A DNA stretch of 64,000 nt from Rhodophyticola sp017644125 (GTDB taxonomy: Bacteria > Pseudomonadota > Alphaproteobacteria > Rhodobacterales > Rhodobacteraceae). Position 1 is the stretch's first letter; each line of letters starts with the position of its first letter. The position numbers and the translations under genes are program-made. The DNA is taken from assembly GCF_042140125.1 (NCBI RefSeq), contig NZ_CP159473.1, one strand, 5' to 3'. Positions 52,625-62,090 of this stretch are shown here, one piece after another. A model generated the notes under the pieces. It ran no database searches and had not been told where the DNA came from. It saw only the letters and a list, made by a program, of their open reading frames with translations.

Positions 52625-54820
52625 ATGGATCGTGCAAGCATCGTTCACGAGGCCTTTCTCGGCCGGGTCGCCGCCGGCGACCTGCCCCCCGGTGTTCCGG
52701 CGAGCGGGCCGCTGACGCCGGAACTGGCGGTGTCGATCTATCGGTCGGGGTGCCTGTCGCGGGCGCTCGACCGGATCAGCCGGGAGATGCAGGCGCAAAA
52801 ACAGGGGTTTTACACCATCGGGTCCTCGGGGCACGAAGGCATGGCGGCGGTGGCGGCGGCGCTGCGGCCCACAGATCCGGCCTTTCTGCACTACCGCGAT
52901 GCGGCGTTTCAGATCCAGCGCGCGGGGCAGGTGCCCGGCCAGTCGGTAACCTGGGACATGCTTTTGTCTTTCGCATGCTCGTCGGAGGATCCGATCTCGG
53001 GCGGGCGGCACAAGGTTCTGGGCTCGAAAGCGCTGAACATTCCGCCGCAGACCTCGACCATCGCCAGCCACCTGCCGAAGGCGGTCGGTGCGGCCTACGG
53101 GATCGCCGCAGCCCGGCGCAACCCGCCCGAACACACCGCCTTTGCCGAAGACGCCATCGCCTTCTGCAGCTTCGGTGACGCCTCGGCCAACCACTCCACC
53201 GCGCAGGGGGCCTTCAACACAGCGGCCTGGACCGCCTATCAGGGCGTACCGCTCCCTCTTCTCTTCTGCTGCGAGGACAACGGGATCGGGATTTCGGTCA
53301 AGACGCCCGAGGGCTGGATCAAGGCGACCTTCTCGCGCCGCCGGGAGCTTGCCTATTTTGCCTGCGACGGGCTGGATATCTACGACACATGCGCCACGGC
53401 CCGGGCCGCGGCGGAGTATGTGCGCAAGCGGCGCAAACCCGCGTTTCTGCACGTCCGAACGGTCCGGCTTTACGGCCATGCGGGCGCGGACGTGGCCAGC
53501 GCATACCTGTCGAAGGCCGAGATCGAGGCTGATGAGGCCAACGATCCACTGCTGCATTCGGTGCGCCTGCTGGGGGAGGCCGGGGCGCTGGACCGCGGCT
53601 CGGCCCTCCGGATCTACGAGGAGACCGACGCGCGGGTCCGGCGGGTTGCCGCCCGGGTGGTGACCCGCCCCCGGCTGCAAACCGCCGAGCAGGTCATGGC
53701 AAGCCTCATCCCGCCGCCGCGCGTCTGTGCGCCGCTGATCGGCCCCGAACCAGAGACGCGGGCGCAGGTCTTTGGCAGCGATCTCAATGCCATGGTCCAG
53801 CCCCAGCCCATGTCCAGGCTGATCAACTGGGCCCTCACCGATCTCATGCTGGAGCATCCGGAAACGGTGCTGATGGGCGAGGATGTGGGCCGCAAGGGGG
53901 GCGTCTACGGCGTCACGCAAAAGCTTCATGGCCGGTTCGGGGCGCATCGGGTGATCGATACCCTGCTCGACGAACAGTCGATCCTCGGGCTGGCGATCGG
54001 CATGGCCCATAACGGCTTTGTCCCGATCCCCGAGATCCAGTTTCTGGCCTATCTACACAATGCGGAGGACCAGATCCGGGGAGAGGCGGCCACCCTGCCC
54101 TTCTTCTCCAACGGCCAGTTCACCAACCCGATGGTGATCCGCATCGCAGGCCTGGGCTACCAGAAGGGCTTCGGCGGCCATTTCCACAACGACAACTCGC
54201 TGGCGGTGCTGCGCGATATCCCGGGCGTCATCCTCGCCGTGCCGTCCGACGGGGCCGTTGCCGCGCGGATGCTGCGCGAATGCGTCCGTCTGGCCCGCGA
54301 GGAGCAGCGCGTCGTGGTCTTTGTCGAACCCATCGCGCTCTATCCCACGCGGGATCTGCACCAGCCCGGCGATGACGGCTGGATGCGGCTTTATCCGGAT
54401 CGGGACGCGCGGATCCGTCTTGGCGAGGTCGGGGTCCATGGCACCGGGACGGATATGGCGATCGTGACCTTCGGCAACGGCACCTACATGGCGCACCAGG
54501 CGCTGCCTCGGATCGGCGCGGCGGGCATTTCCGCCCGGGTGATCGACCTGCGCTGGCTGGCGCCGCTCCCCCTTGCCGCGCTGGATGCCGCTGTCGCGGG
54601 CTGCGACAGGGTGCTGATCGTCGATGAAACCCGGGCCTCCGGCGGAGTGGCCGAGGCGCTGATGACACATTTTGCAGAAAAAGGGCTTCACGCGACACGG
54701 CGGCTGACGTCTCTGGACAGTTTCATCGCCACCGGCCCCGCCTATGCCGCCACCATGCCCTCGGCAGAGGGGATCGTGGACACCGCCCGCGCCTGGGCCG
54801 GCGCAAAGGTCCGCGCCTGA
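52625..54820 (+). CDS. Fused E1 alpha-beta 2-oxoacid dehydrogenase
   Basis: A 731-residue thiamine-diphosphate enzyme joining both halves of a branched-chain-type E1. The alpha half (about 1-340) has FYTIGSSGHEG, HYRDAAFQ and the ThDP motif GDASANHSTAQGAFN..EDNGIGIS. The beta half (about 400-731) has LEHPETVLMGEDVG, GFVPIPEIQFLAYLHNAEDQI and GGFGGHFHND, with a transketolase C-terminal domain (VIDLRWLAPLP, VDETRASGGVAEAL). In context 2-oxoadipate to glutaryl-CoA is the expected step. No E2 or E3 gene is nearby. Its stop overlaps the next start by one base. Confidence 0.88.
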   Translation: MDRASIVHEAFLGRVAAGDLPPGVPASGPLTPELAVSIYRSGCLSRALDRISREMQAQKQGFYTIGSSGHEGMAAVAAALRPTDPAFLHYRDAAFQIQRAGQVPGQSVTWDMLLSFACSSEDPISGGRHKVLGSKALNIPPQTSTIASHLPKAVGAAYGIAAARRNPPEHTAFAEDAIAFCSFGDASANHSTAQGAFNTAAWTAYQGVPLPLLFCCEDNGIGISVKTPEGWIKATFSRRRELAYFACDGLDIYDTCATARAAAEYVRKRRKPAFLHVRTVRLYGHAGADVASAYLSKAEIEADEANDPLLHSVRLLGEAGALDRGSALRIYEETDARVRRVAARVVTRPRLQTAEQVMASLIPPPRVCAPLIGPEPETRAQVFGSDLNAMVQPQPMSRLINWALTDLMLEHPETVLMGEDVGRKGGVYGVTQKLHGRFGAHRVIDTLLDEQSILGLAIGMAHNGFVPIPEIQFLAYLHNAEDQIRGEAATLPFFSNGQFTNPMVIRIAGLGYQKGFGGHFHNDNSLAVLRDIPGVILAVPSDGAVAARMLRECVRLAREEQRVVVFVEPIALYPTRDLHQPGDDGWMRLYPDRDARIRLGEVGVHGTGTDMAIVTFGNGTYMAHQALPRIGAAGISARVIDLRWLAPLPLAALDAAVAGCDRVLIVDETRASGGVAEALMTHFAEKGLHATRRLTSLDSFIATGPAYAATMPSAEGIVDTARAWAGAKVRA

Positions 54821-55848
54821 TGCGGACGGCGGTGGTCATCTGCCCCGGCCGGGGAACCTACAATGCATCCGAACTGGGATATCTGGCCGCGCATTTTCCC
54901 GATGCGGACGTGATGGCCGATTTCGAAAACCAGAGGCTGGCGGGCGATCAGCCGTCGCTGGCGTCGCTTGACGGGGCCGACCGCTACAGCGCCCGCACCC
55001 ATGGCCGGGGCGACAACAGCGCAGCGCTGATCTATGCCGCCTCCCTCGGCGATTTCCTGGCGCTGGACCGCTCCGGAATCGAGGTGGTCGCGGTCACCGG
55101 CAACTCCATGGGGTGGTACACCGCGCTCGCCTGTGCCGGCGCGCTCAGCGCCGCAGACGGCTTCCGGGTGGCCAACACCATGGGCGGGCTGATGCAGGCC
55201 GCGATGATCGGCGGCCAGATGGTCTACCCATGGGTCGGCGAGGACTGGGTTCCGGAGCCGGGCGTCAGGACCACTTTGCTGAACCTGATCGCCGAGATCG
55301 GCAGCCGCCCGAACCACAGCCTCGCCCTTTCGATCGATCTGGGCGGGATGCTGGTGGTGGCGGGCGACACGGCGGGGCTCGCCGCCTTCGAGACCGCGGT
55401 GCCCCGGCGGGAGGACCGGTTTCCCATGCGGCTGGCCAACCATGCGGCCTTTCATACCGCGCTGCAGGCTCCGGTTGCGGCCCGGGCGCGCGCGACACTG
55501 CCGGCTACTCTCTTCGGTCAGCCCGCGCTGCCCGTGATCGACGGGCGGGGCGCGATCTGGTGGCCCGGGGCCAGCGCGCGGGACGCTCTCCGCGACTACA
55601 CATTGGCGGCGCAGGTGACCGAAACCTATGATTTCACCAGAGCCGTGGCGGTCGCCGCCCGGGAGTTCGCGCCCAATCTTTTCGTCATTTTGGGCCCGGG
55701 CATGACCCTGGGGGGCGCCGTCGCGCAGGCGTTGATCCTCGCAGGCGTGCAGGGGCTGGCCAACCGGACCGATTTCAAAGACCTTCAATCCAGAGAGCCG
55801 CTTGTGCTGTCCATGGGACGGCCCGATCAACGCGCGCTTGTTACCTAA
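54820..55848 (+). CDS. Acyltransferase of malonyl-CoA:ACP transacylase fold
   Basis: A 342-residue protein with a FabD-type acyltransferase core. VVICPGRGTYNASEL replaces the FPGQG start, GNSMG (residues 94-98, Ser96) is the nucleophile elbow with Asn for the usual His, and His208 in ANHAAFH fits the catalytic His. No ACP or ketosynthase gene is near. It lies directly between the E1 fusion and ALDH genes, overlapping the E1 stop. A role in taking the acyl group from E1, or in making an acyl-CoA, is a guess. Confidence 0.72.
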   Translation: MRTAVVICPGRGTYNASELGYLAAHFPDADVMADFENQRLAGDQPSLASLDGADRYSARTHGRGDNSAALIYAASLGDFLALDRSGIEVVAVTGNSMGWYTALACAGALSAADGFRVANTMGGLMQAAMIGGQMVYPWVGEDWVPEPGVRTTLLNLIAEIGSRPNHSLALSIDLGGMLVVAGDTAGLAAFETAVPRREDRFPMRLANHAAFHTALQAPVAARARATLPATLFGQPALPVIDGRGAIWWPGASARDALRDYTLAAQVTETYDFTRAVAVAAREFAPNLFVILGPGMTLGGAVAQALILAGVQGLANRTDFKDLQSREPLVLSMGRPDQRALVT

Positions 55849-55858
55849 GGAGAGTGCC

Positions 55859-57355
55859 ATGCAGCATCTAGCAATTCTGAAGTCCTTCGATCTGGCGACC
55901 CCTGTGCCTGCCGAAGGCGGGTTCCCGTCCCGGTCCCCCATCGACGGCAGCGAGCTGGCCCGGGTGCCGGGCACCCCGCTGAGCGAGATGCCCGAGGTGA
56001 TCGCCCGATCCCGGAAAGCGTTTCAGGCCTGGCGCAGGGTTCCGGCCCCCCGCCGGGGAGAACTCGTGCGGCTTCTGGGCGAGGAGCTGCGCCGGGCCAA
56101 GGCCGATCTGGGCGGGTTGGTCACCCTTGAGGTGGGCAAGATCGTCTCGGAGGGTCTGGGCGAAGTGCAGGAGATGATCGACATCTGCGATTTCGCCGTG
56201 GGCCTGTCGCGCCAGCTTTACGGGCTCACCATCGCCTCGGAGCGCCCTGGCCACGCCATGCGCGAGACCTGGCATCCCATCGGGCCCTGCGGGGTGATCA
56301 CGGCCTTCAACTTCCCGGTGGCCGTCTGGTCCTGGAACGCCGCGCTGGCGTTGGTATGCGGCAACCCGGTGATCTGGAAGCCGTCGGAAAAGACGCCTCT
56401 GACCGCCCTGGCCTGCCAGGAGATCTTCAACCGCGCCCTTGCCCGGTTCGGGGATGACGCGCCCACCGACCTCCTGCAGGTGGTCATCGGCGGGGCAGAC
56501 CTGGGCGAAAGCCTTGTCGACAGCAAGGACGTCCCCGTCCTGTCGGCCACGGGCTCCACCCGGATGGGCGCCATCGTCGGGCCACGGGTGATGGCGCGAT
56601 GGGGCCGCCCGATCCTGGAACTGGGGGGCAACAACGCGATGATCGTCGCCCCCTCGGCGGATCTCGATATGGCGGTGCGCGCCATCGTCTTCTCTGCGGT
56701 CGGCACCGCGGGGCAGCGGTGCACCAGCCTGCGCCGCCTGATCGTGCACCGCGACATCAAAGAGGCGCTTCTGGCCAAGCTGAAGTCGGCCTATGCGAGC
56801 CTGCCCGTCGGCGACCCGCGCGAGGCGAGTACGCTGGTGGGCCCCCTGATAGACGCAGACGCCCTGGCCGCGATGCAGGCCGCGCTCGATGCGGCCCGGT
56901 CCGAAGGCGGCACGGTCTATGGCGGCGAGGTCCTGGAGGCCGTATCCGGTGGAGCCTATGCGGCCCCGGCACTGGTGGACATGCCCGCCCAGACCCGGAC
57001 GGTGGAGGCGGAGACCTTTGCTCCGATCCTCTACGTCATGACCTATTCCGACTTCGCCGGGGCCATCGAGATGCAGAATGCCGTGCCACAGGGGCTCAGC
57101 TCCTGCGTCTTCACCCTCAACCTGCGCGAGGCCGAACTCTTTATCTCCGCCGAAGGCTCCGACTGCGGTCTGGCCAATGTCAATATCGGCCCGTCGGGCG
57201 CGGAAATCGGCGGTGCGTTCGGTGGCGAGAAGGAAACCGGCGGCGGCCGCGAAAGCGGCTCGGACGCTTGGAAAGGCTATATGCGCCGCCAGACCAGCAC
57301 GGTGAACTACTCCGACGCATTGCCCCTGGCCCAGGGCGTCCGCTTCGATGTCTGA
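55859..57355 (+). CDS. amaB: ALDH7-type semialdehyde dehydrogenase (L-piperidine-6-carboxylate / 2-aminoadipate semialdehyde)
   Basis: A 498-residue aldehyde dehydrogenase. WHPIGPCGVITAFNFPVAVWSWNAALALVCGN, Asn151, Glu254 in LELGGNNA and Cys288 in GTAGQRCTS are as in the ALDH7/antiquitin subfamily, and GGAFGGEKETGGGRESGSDAWK is the ALDH7 C-terminal stretch. It would oxidise 2-aminoadipate semialdehyde (from piperidine-6-carboxylate) to 2-aminoadipate with NAD. aaggagag lies before the ATG. Overlaps the oxidase gene by 8 bp. Confidence 0.88.
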   Translation: MQHLAILKSFDLATPVPAEGGFPSRSPIDGSELARVPGTPLSEMPEVIARSRKAFQAWRRVPAPRRGELVRLLGEELRRAKADLGGLVTLEVGKIVSEGLGEVQEMIDICDFAVGLSRQLYGLTIASERPGHAMRETWHPIGPCGVITAFNFPVAVWSWNAALALVCGNPVIWKPSEKTPLTALACQEIFNRALARFGDDAPTDLLQVVIGGADLGESLVDSKDVPVLSATGSTRMGAIVGPRVMARWGRPILELGGNNAMIVAPSADLDMAVRAIVFSAVGTAGQRCTSLRRLIVHRDIKEALLAKLKSAYASLPVGDPREASTLVGPLIDADALAAMQAALDAARSEGGTVYGGEVLEAVSGGAYAAPALVDMPAQTRTVEAETFAPILYVMTYSDFAGAIEMQNAVPQGLSSCVFTLNLREAELFISAEGSDCGLANVNIGPSGAEIGGAFGGEKETGGGRESGSDAWKGYMRRQTSTVNYSDALPLAQGVRFDV

Positions 57356-58631
57356 TCCGGGCGGCAACCTCTGGACCCATAGCGCCGAGGAGGCCGTTTC
57401 CGCCCCGCCCCTGAACGCGGACACACAGGCCGATCTGGTGGTGATCGGGGGCGGCTACACCGGTTGCGCCGCGGCGCTGGAGGCCGCGCGGCAGGGCGCA
57501 AAGGTCGTTCTGCTTGAGGCGGAGACCATCGGCCATGGCGGATCGGGGCGCAATGTGGGGCTGGTCAATGCCGGTCTCTGGTTGCCGCCTGACGAGATCG
57601 TCAAGGCGTTGGGGGCCGATGCGGGGGGCCGGCTGATCGATGCGCTGGGGCGCGGCCCGCAGATGGTCTTCGACCTGATCGCCCGGCACGGGATCGATTG
57701 CGAAGGCAACCGCAACGGCACCTTGCATCTGGCCCACGGGCCCACGGGTCTGGAGGATCTGCGCAACCGCTTTCGTCAGGGCAACCGCCACGGCGCGCCG
57801 CTTCAGCTTCTCGACAAGGCCGAGACGGCACGGCGCACGGGCACGGCGGCATTTCACGGCGCGCTCTTCGATCCGCGGGCCGGCACGATCCAGCCCCTGG
57901 CCTATTGCCGGGGCCTCGCCCGCGCGGCGCAAGACGCGGGCGCCGCCCTGCACGGCCAGAGCCCGGTGGAGCGGATTACAAGGGAGGCCGAGGCATGGTG
58001 CGTCACCGCGGGCGGCCACAGCGTGCGGGCGGGGGCGCTGCTTCTGGCGACCAATGCCTACCACCGGTCGATGAAAGGCATCGCCGCGCCGCAGTTCATC
58101 CGGGTCAACTACTGTCAGTTCGCCACCGCGCCCCTGCCGCCCTCGATCCGCGCGCGGATTCTGCCCGGCGGCGAGGGATGCTGGGACACCGCGCTGGTGA
58201 TGAGTTCCGTTCGTACCGACCGGGCGGGACGGCTGATCGTCGGCGGTATGGGCGACAGCGAAGGATTTGGCGGGCGCGCCCACAAAAGCTGGGCGCGGCG
58301 CAAGCTGGCCAGCCTTTTCCCGGACATCGCTGAGGCACAGATCGAACACCAGTGGTCCGGACATATCGCGATGACCTCCGACCATATTCCAAAGATACTC
58401 GACATCGGACCGAATGCGCTGGCCGTTTTCGGCTATTCCGGACGTGGCATAAGCCCCGGCACGGTATTCGGGACAGCCGCCGCAAGGAGCCTCCTCCGGC
58501 CAGAAACCGGCGCCGCGCTTCCCGTTCAGGTTCAGGACAGGCATATCGAGCGGTTTTCGGTCGCAAGAAGCTATTACTATGAGATCGGGGCGACACTCGC
58601 CCACGGGATCTCGGCCGCAACGGGGCGCTAG
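57348..58631 (+). CDS. amaA: FAD-dependent amine oxidase, probable L-pipecolate oxidase
   Basis: A 427-residue DAO-family flavoprotein. ADLVVIGGGYTGCAAALEAARQGAKVVLLEAE binds FAD, GHGGSGRNVGLVNAG follows, and FGYSGRGISPGTVFG is the C-terminal FAD/substrate motif. It resembles L-pipecolate oxidase (AmaA) and gamma-glutamylputrescine oxidase. Next to an ALDH7 gene, L-pipecolate to piperidine-6-carboxylate is the best reading. Last gene of the operon. Confidence 0.8.
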   Translation: MSDPGGNLWTHSAEEAVSAPPLNADTQADLVVIGGGYTGCAAALEAARQGAKVVLLEAETIGHGGSGRNVGLVNAGLWLPPDEIVKALGADAGGRLIDALGRGPQMVFDLIARHGIDCEGNRNGTLHLAHGPTGLEDLRNRFRQGNRHGAPLQLLDKAETARRTGTAAFHGALFDPRAGTIQPLAYCRGLARAAQDAGAALHGQSPVERITREAEAWCVTAGGHSVRAGALLLATNAYHRSMKGIAAPQFIRVNYCQFATAPLPPSIRARILPGGEGCWDTALVMSSVRTDRAGRLIVGGMGDSEGFGGRAHKSWARRKLASLFPDIAEAQIEHQWSGHIAMTSDHIPKILDIGPNALAVFGYSGRGISPGTVFGTAAARSLLRPETGAALPVQVQDRHIERFSVARSYYYEIGATLAHGISAATGR

Positions 58632-58892
58632 GGGCCCCGCTTCCATGCGCGACAGTGCTCTCGTCCAAGGCTCAGTTCAAAATACCCTTGGCGTCCCTTT
58701 TGAGTGGCACCAGTTGCAAGTAGTGAGGCTGTGGGTTGCTTTCTTGTGTTTACTAGGATAAGGCCAGCTTTTCGTAGAAGATTTAACTCGGTGAAGTCAC
58801 ACTCTCGCCAAACTTTTGCGCTTTACAGTTTCAGAGTCAGAACATCTGCGTTGCAATGGTGCAGCACTTAAACGGTAACAAAGGTAAAACAA
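58632..58892. other. Promoter region of RTX-Hint gene
   Basis: About 260 bp, AT-richer than its surroundings, without a gene. aaagg lies 8 nt before the RTX-protein ATG. Confidence 0.45.
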
Positions 58893-60719
58893 ATGGCGAT
58901 TTTTGCATTTCACCTCTACAGACCAGAGGACGTAACCTTTGTCCCTGGCGGTTCTCTGATCCTAAACCCGGACTACGATCAGGCAACAGACACGACTTTT
59001 ATCATTGGGAGCGACGACGACACCATTCTCAGCGGGGACCGCGGAGCCGACGAGTCGGGAACCGACCTTGGTCAGATCGGTGATCTCAAGGATGCCCAGG
59101 GCAATCTCATAGGGACCTATAAGTTCTACGCCGAAGACTACGTGGACATTTTGGACACGGCCACCGGCGGCACGATCCGGGTCTATCGGATCGAATCCAA
59201 CGGTCAGCTTCTGGGCTACACGACCTCGGGCCTGCCTTTGACACCTGGTCAGCATTATCCGACGGTAAGCCAGCAGGATGTAAACTCCTTCCTCGGCAAC
59301 GAGCCGGACATGAACACCCTTTTGACCAATATATCTGGCTACAATCAGGGCGATGACAACACCAACAACTCCTACCCTCTTTACCGTGGTGGAACCGGGA
59401 ACGACACGCTTCGGTCCGGCGACGGGAACGACTTTGTCAGCGGTCTCGCCGGTGACGATTCTGTCGACGGCGGAACCGGGGACGATACGCTCTACGGTGG
59501 TGCGGGCAACGACACGATTCTGGGCGGTGATGGCGCGGATAGCATATTTGGCGAAGGCGATAACGACTCCATCGATGGAGGAGCCGGTAACGACACGATA
59601 TCTGGTGGCACCGGCGATGACACGATCCTCGGCGGTTCCGGCGATGACAGTATTTCCGGCGACGCGGGCAACGATGTTATTCAGGGCGATGCCGGCAACG
59701 ACACGCTTGATGGCGGCACCGGGTCGGACGCGCTGACCGGCGGGGATGGTGATGATACTTTCGTCTACACTGCCGGGGACGGTGCTGACACGATTACCGA
59801 TTTCGGGGCCGGGAACACGGGTGCGATCAAGGATGGCGATCAGACGAACAACGATTTCATCGACCTGACCGCGTTTTACAATCAGACCAACTATGACGCC
59901 GCAGTCGCCAACGGTGACATTGATCCGAATGTAATCAAGAACCCGCTACAATGGATGCGCGCGGATCTCGAAGACAACAACGTGCTTGATGGGTCTCGGG
60001 GTGATGCGGGCTTTGCCCCGGGCGACTCCATTACGATGACCGGAACCAGCTCATCTATGCTGACAACCGACACGACCGGCGTGGTTTGCTTTGCCGCCGG
60101 AACCCGGATTGCAACCCCTCAGGGCGAGGTGCCAGTAGAGGCCCTGAGCGCCGGCGATCTTGTTCTGACCCGCGATCGCGGGCCGCAGCAGGTGGGATGG
60201 CTCGGCTTCCACAAATTCACGGTCGCCGACCTGCTAACCCATCCGAATTGGTGCCCTATCCGCATTCAAGCTGGCGCATTGGGCGCGGGCGTTCCAAGTG
60301 CTGATTTGGTCGTGTCGCCCCAGCACCGTGTGGTCGTCTCCTCGAAAATCGTCAAACGTATGACGGGCGAGGATGAGATAATGATCCCTGCCAAGAAGCT
60401 GCTGGAACTGGAGGGCGTGGAACAGTTTGTCCCCGACACCGGCGTGACCTATTACCACATTCTGTGCGAGACCCATGAAGTCATCACCGCCAACGGTGCG
60501 CTGGCCGAAACGCTGTTTCTGGGGGAGCAGGCGACAGAAATGCTCACTCCCGGGGACCATCAGGAGATTGAAACCCGTTTTCCGGGCCTCGCCGACCGGA
60601 TGGAGATGCATCCGCTGGCAAGATCGGGTCTCGAAAATCGTGGAAAGATCGAGAAACTCGTCAGCCGGCACGCCGCGAACCACAAGGAAATCGCGGAGAG
60701 TTCCGCCGCGGCGCTCTAG
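58893..60719 (+). CDS. RTX repeat protein with C-terminal Hint domain
   Basis: A 608-residue secreted-type protein without signal peptide. The N-terminal domain (1-160) is unassigned. About 14 nonapeptide RTX repeats (GGxGNDTL type, residues 166-291) bind Ca2+. A linker is followed by a Hint_2 domain (about 397-560) starting with Cys399 in VVCFAAGTRIATPQ, with block-B His in SPQHRV and a later ETHEVITANG. RTX repeats imply type I secretion. Such Hint domains may self-cleave at Cys399; no extein follows on the C side other than a 45-residue tail. Confidence 0.85.
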   Translation: MAIFAFHLYRPEDVTFVPGGSLILNPDYDQATDTTFIIGSDDDTILSGDRGADESGTDLGQIGDLKDAQGNLIGTYKFYAEDYVDILDTATGGTIRVYRIESNGQLLGYTTSGLPLTPGQHYPTVSQQDVNSFLGNEPDMNTLLTNISGYNQGDDNTNNSYPLYRGGTGNDTLRSGDGNDFVSGLAGDDSVDGGTGDDTLYGGAGNDTILGGDGADSIFGEGDNDSIDGGAGNDTISGGTGDDTILGGSGDDSISGDAGNDVIQGDAGNDTLDGGTGSDALTGGDGDDTFVYTAGDGADTITDFGAGNTGAIKDGDQTNNDFIDLTAFYNQTNYDAAVANGDIDPNVIKNPLQWMRADLEDNNVLDGSRGDAGFAPGDSITMTGTSSSMLTTDTTGVVCFAAGTRIATPQGEVPVEALSAGDLVLTRDRGPQQVGWLGFHKFTVADLLTHPNWCPIRIQAGALGAGVPSADLVVSPQHRVVVSSKIVKRMTGEDEIMIPAKKLLELEGVEQFVPDTGVTYYHILCETHEVITANGALAETLFLGEQATEMLTPGDHQEIETRFPGLADRMEMHPLARSGLENRGKIEKLVSRHAANHKEIAESSAAAL

Positions 60720-60899
60720 CCACCGCGACCTTTCGGCATTCAGCCGAGGATTCGATCCTGATACCGCTCCGAACGCGCCGGCAAAGCGCGTCGGGGCGGC
60801 ACCAACCTTTGCGAAAGCTTCAGCCCGCCCCAAAGCCTCTTTCAAGCGGAACTCATCGGAACAGCCGCGACCCGGATCCACTCAAAGGCCGGGAGCGCT

Positions 60900-62090
60900 T
60901 CAGATGACGTTGCGCGCCCTCAACCGGGCAATATCGGCATCGGAATAACCGGCGTCGCGCAGCACCGCATCACTGTCGCCGCCCAGATCGGGTGCCGGGT
61001 GCCGGACCCTGAGCGGTGTGGCGGCGAATTTCATGGGAAAGCCGGTCATCCGTACCGTCCCGTGGCCGGGATGCGGCACGTCCAGCACCATCTCCTGCGC
61101 GGCCACCTGCGGGTCGTCCAGCACGTCCAGCATGGTCTGCACTCGTCCGCAGGGCACACCAGCGCCGTTCAGCCGGGTGATCCAGTTGGCCTGCGTATCT
61201 TTCGACAGCGCCGCGTTGATCATCGCATTCAGCTCCGCGCGATGCTCAAGGCGCTTGCCGTTGGTGTCGAACCGCGGGTCGGAAAGGACATGGCCCAGAT
61301 CCAGTTCGGTCATGAACTTGGCGCAGATCGCCTCGGTCGACGGGGCCACGGCGATGTCCCCGTCTGCGGTGTGAAACAAGCCGTAGGGCGATGCGATCGG
61401 ATGATCGTTGCCCGTGCGCGCAGGGTCCTTGCCGCTCGCCAGCGCACCTGCGGACAGATAGGCCATCATCGACAGCATCGACATCATCATCGACGCCTCG
61501 ACCTTCTGCGCCGGCCCACCGGCCTCCCGCCCGCGAAGCGCCGCAACTGCGCCAAGGGCCGCATAGAGCCCGCAGATCAGATCCGTGATCGGGTTCGCCG
61601 CCCGCAGGGGCCCGGTCTCTTCGGTTCCGTTGGTCGACATGAACCCGGACATGGCCTGCGCGATGAAATCGAAGGCCGGACGGTCCGCATAGGGCCCCGT
61701 GGACCCATAGCCGTTGATGCTAGCCACGATGAGCCCGGGGTTGATCTCGGCCAGACGCTCGGCGCTCAGGCCCATCTTGTCCAGCACGCCGGGGCGGAAG
61801 TTTTCGGTCAGGATATCGGCGTCTTTCAGCAGGCGTTCGAGCACCGCCTTGCCCTCCTCCGCGCGAAGATCGAGCGTGAGCGAGCGTTTGTTGCGATTGA
61901 ACCCCGCGAAATACCAGGACATCCCGTCGACGATATCGCCCTGCCGCCGAACCGCATCGCCGTCGCGGCCTTCGATCTTGATGACGTCCGCGCCAAGATC
62001 GCCCAGGATCATCGAACAGAACGGCCCCGAAAGGATCCGGGTCAAGTCGATAACGCGCACACCCGCGAGCGGAAGCATGTCGTCGGTCAT
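60900..62090 (-). CDS. CaiB/BaiF-family CoA-transferase
   Basis: A 396-residue class III CoA-transferase. LPLAGVRVIDLTRILSGPFCSMILGDLGADVIKIE is the family start, the catalytic Asp is in NPITDLICGLYAALG (near residue 168), and HPIASPYGLFHTADG is present. It moves CoA from one acyl-CoA to another acid. Its start overlaps the stop of the lyase gene by 4 bp. With the lyase and TctC genes nearby it may activate an imported dicarboxylate before cleavage. Confidence 0.9.
   Translation of the reverse strand: MTDDMLPLAGVRVIDLTRILSGPFCSMILGDLGADVIKIEGRDGDAVRRQGDIVDGMSWYFAGFNRNKRSLTLDLRAEEGKAVLERLLKDADILTENFRPGVLDKMGLSAERLAEINPGLIVASINGYGSTGPYADRPAFDFIAQAMSGFMSTNGTEETGPLRAANPITDLICGLYAALGAVAALRGREAGGPAQKVEASMMMSMLSMMAYLSAGALASGKDPARTGNDHPIASPYGLFHTADGDIAVAPSTEAICAKFMTELDLGHVLSDPRFDTNGKRLEHRAELNAMINAALSKDTQANWITRLNGAGVPCGRVQTMLDVLDDPQVAAQEMVLDVPHPGHGTVRMTGFPMKFAATPLRVRHPAPDLGGDSDAVLRDAGYSDADIARLRARNVI

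Noticed and set aside
60083..60719. Intein within the RTX protein
   Set aside because: There is no C-extein with a conserved host-protein continuation and no homing endonuclease; it fits a Hint_2 domain instead.
60765..60800. Imperfect GC-rich hairpin after the RTX-Hint gene
   Set aside because: Mismatched stem and no T run; termination there cannot be claimed.
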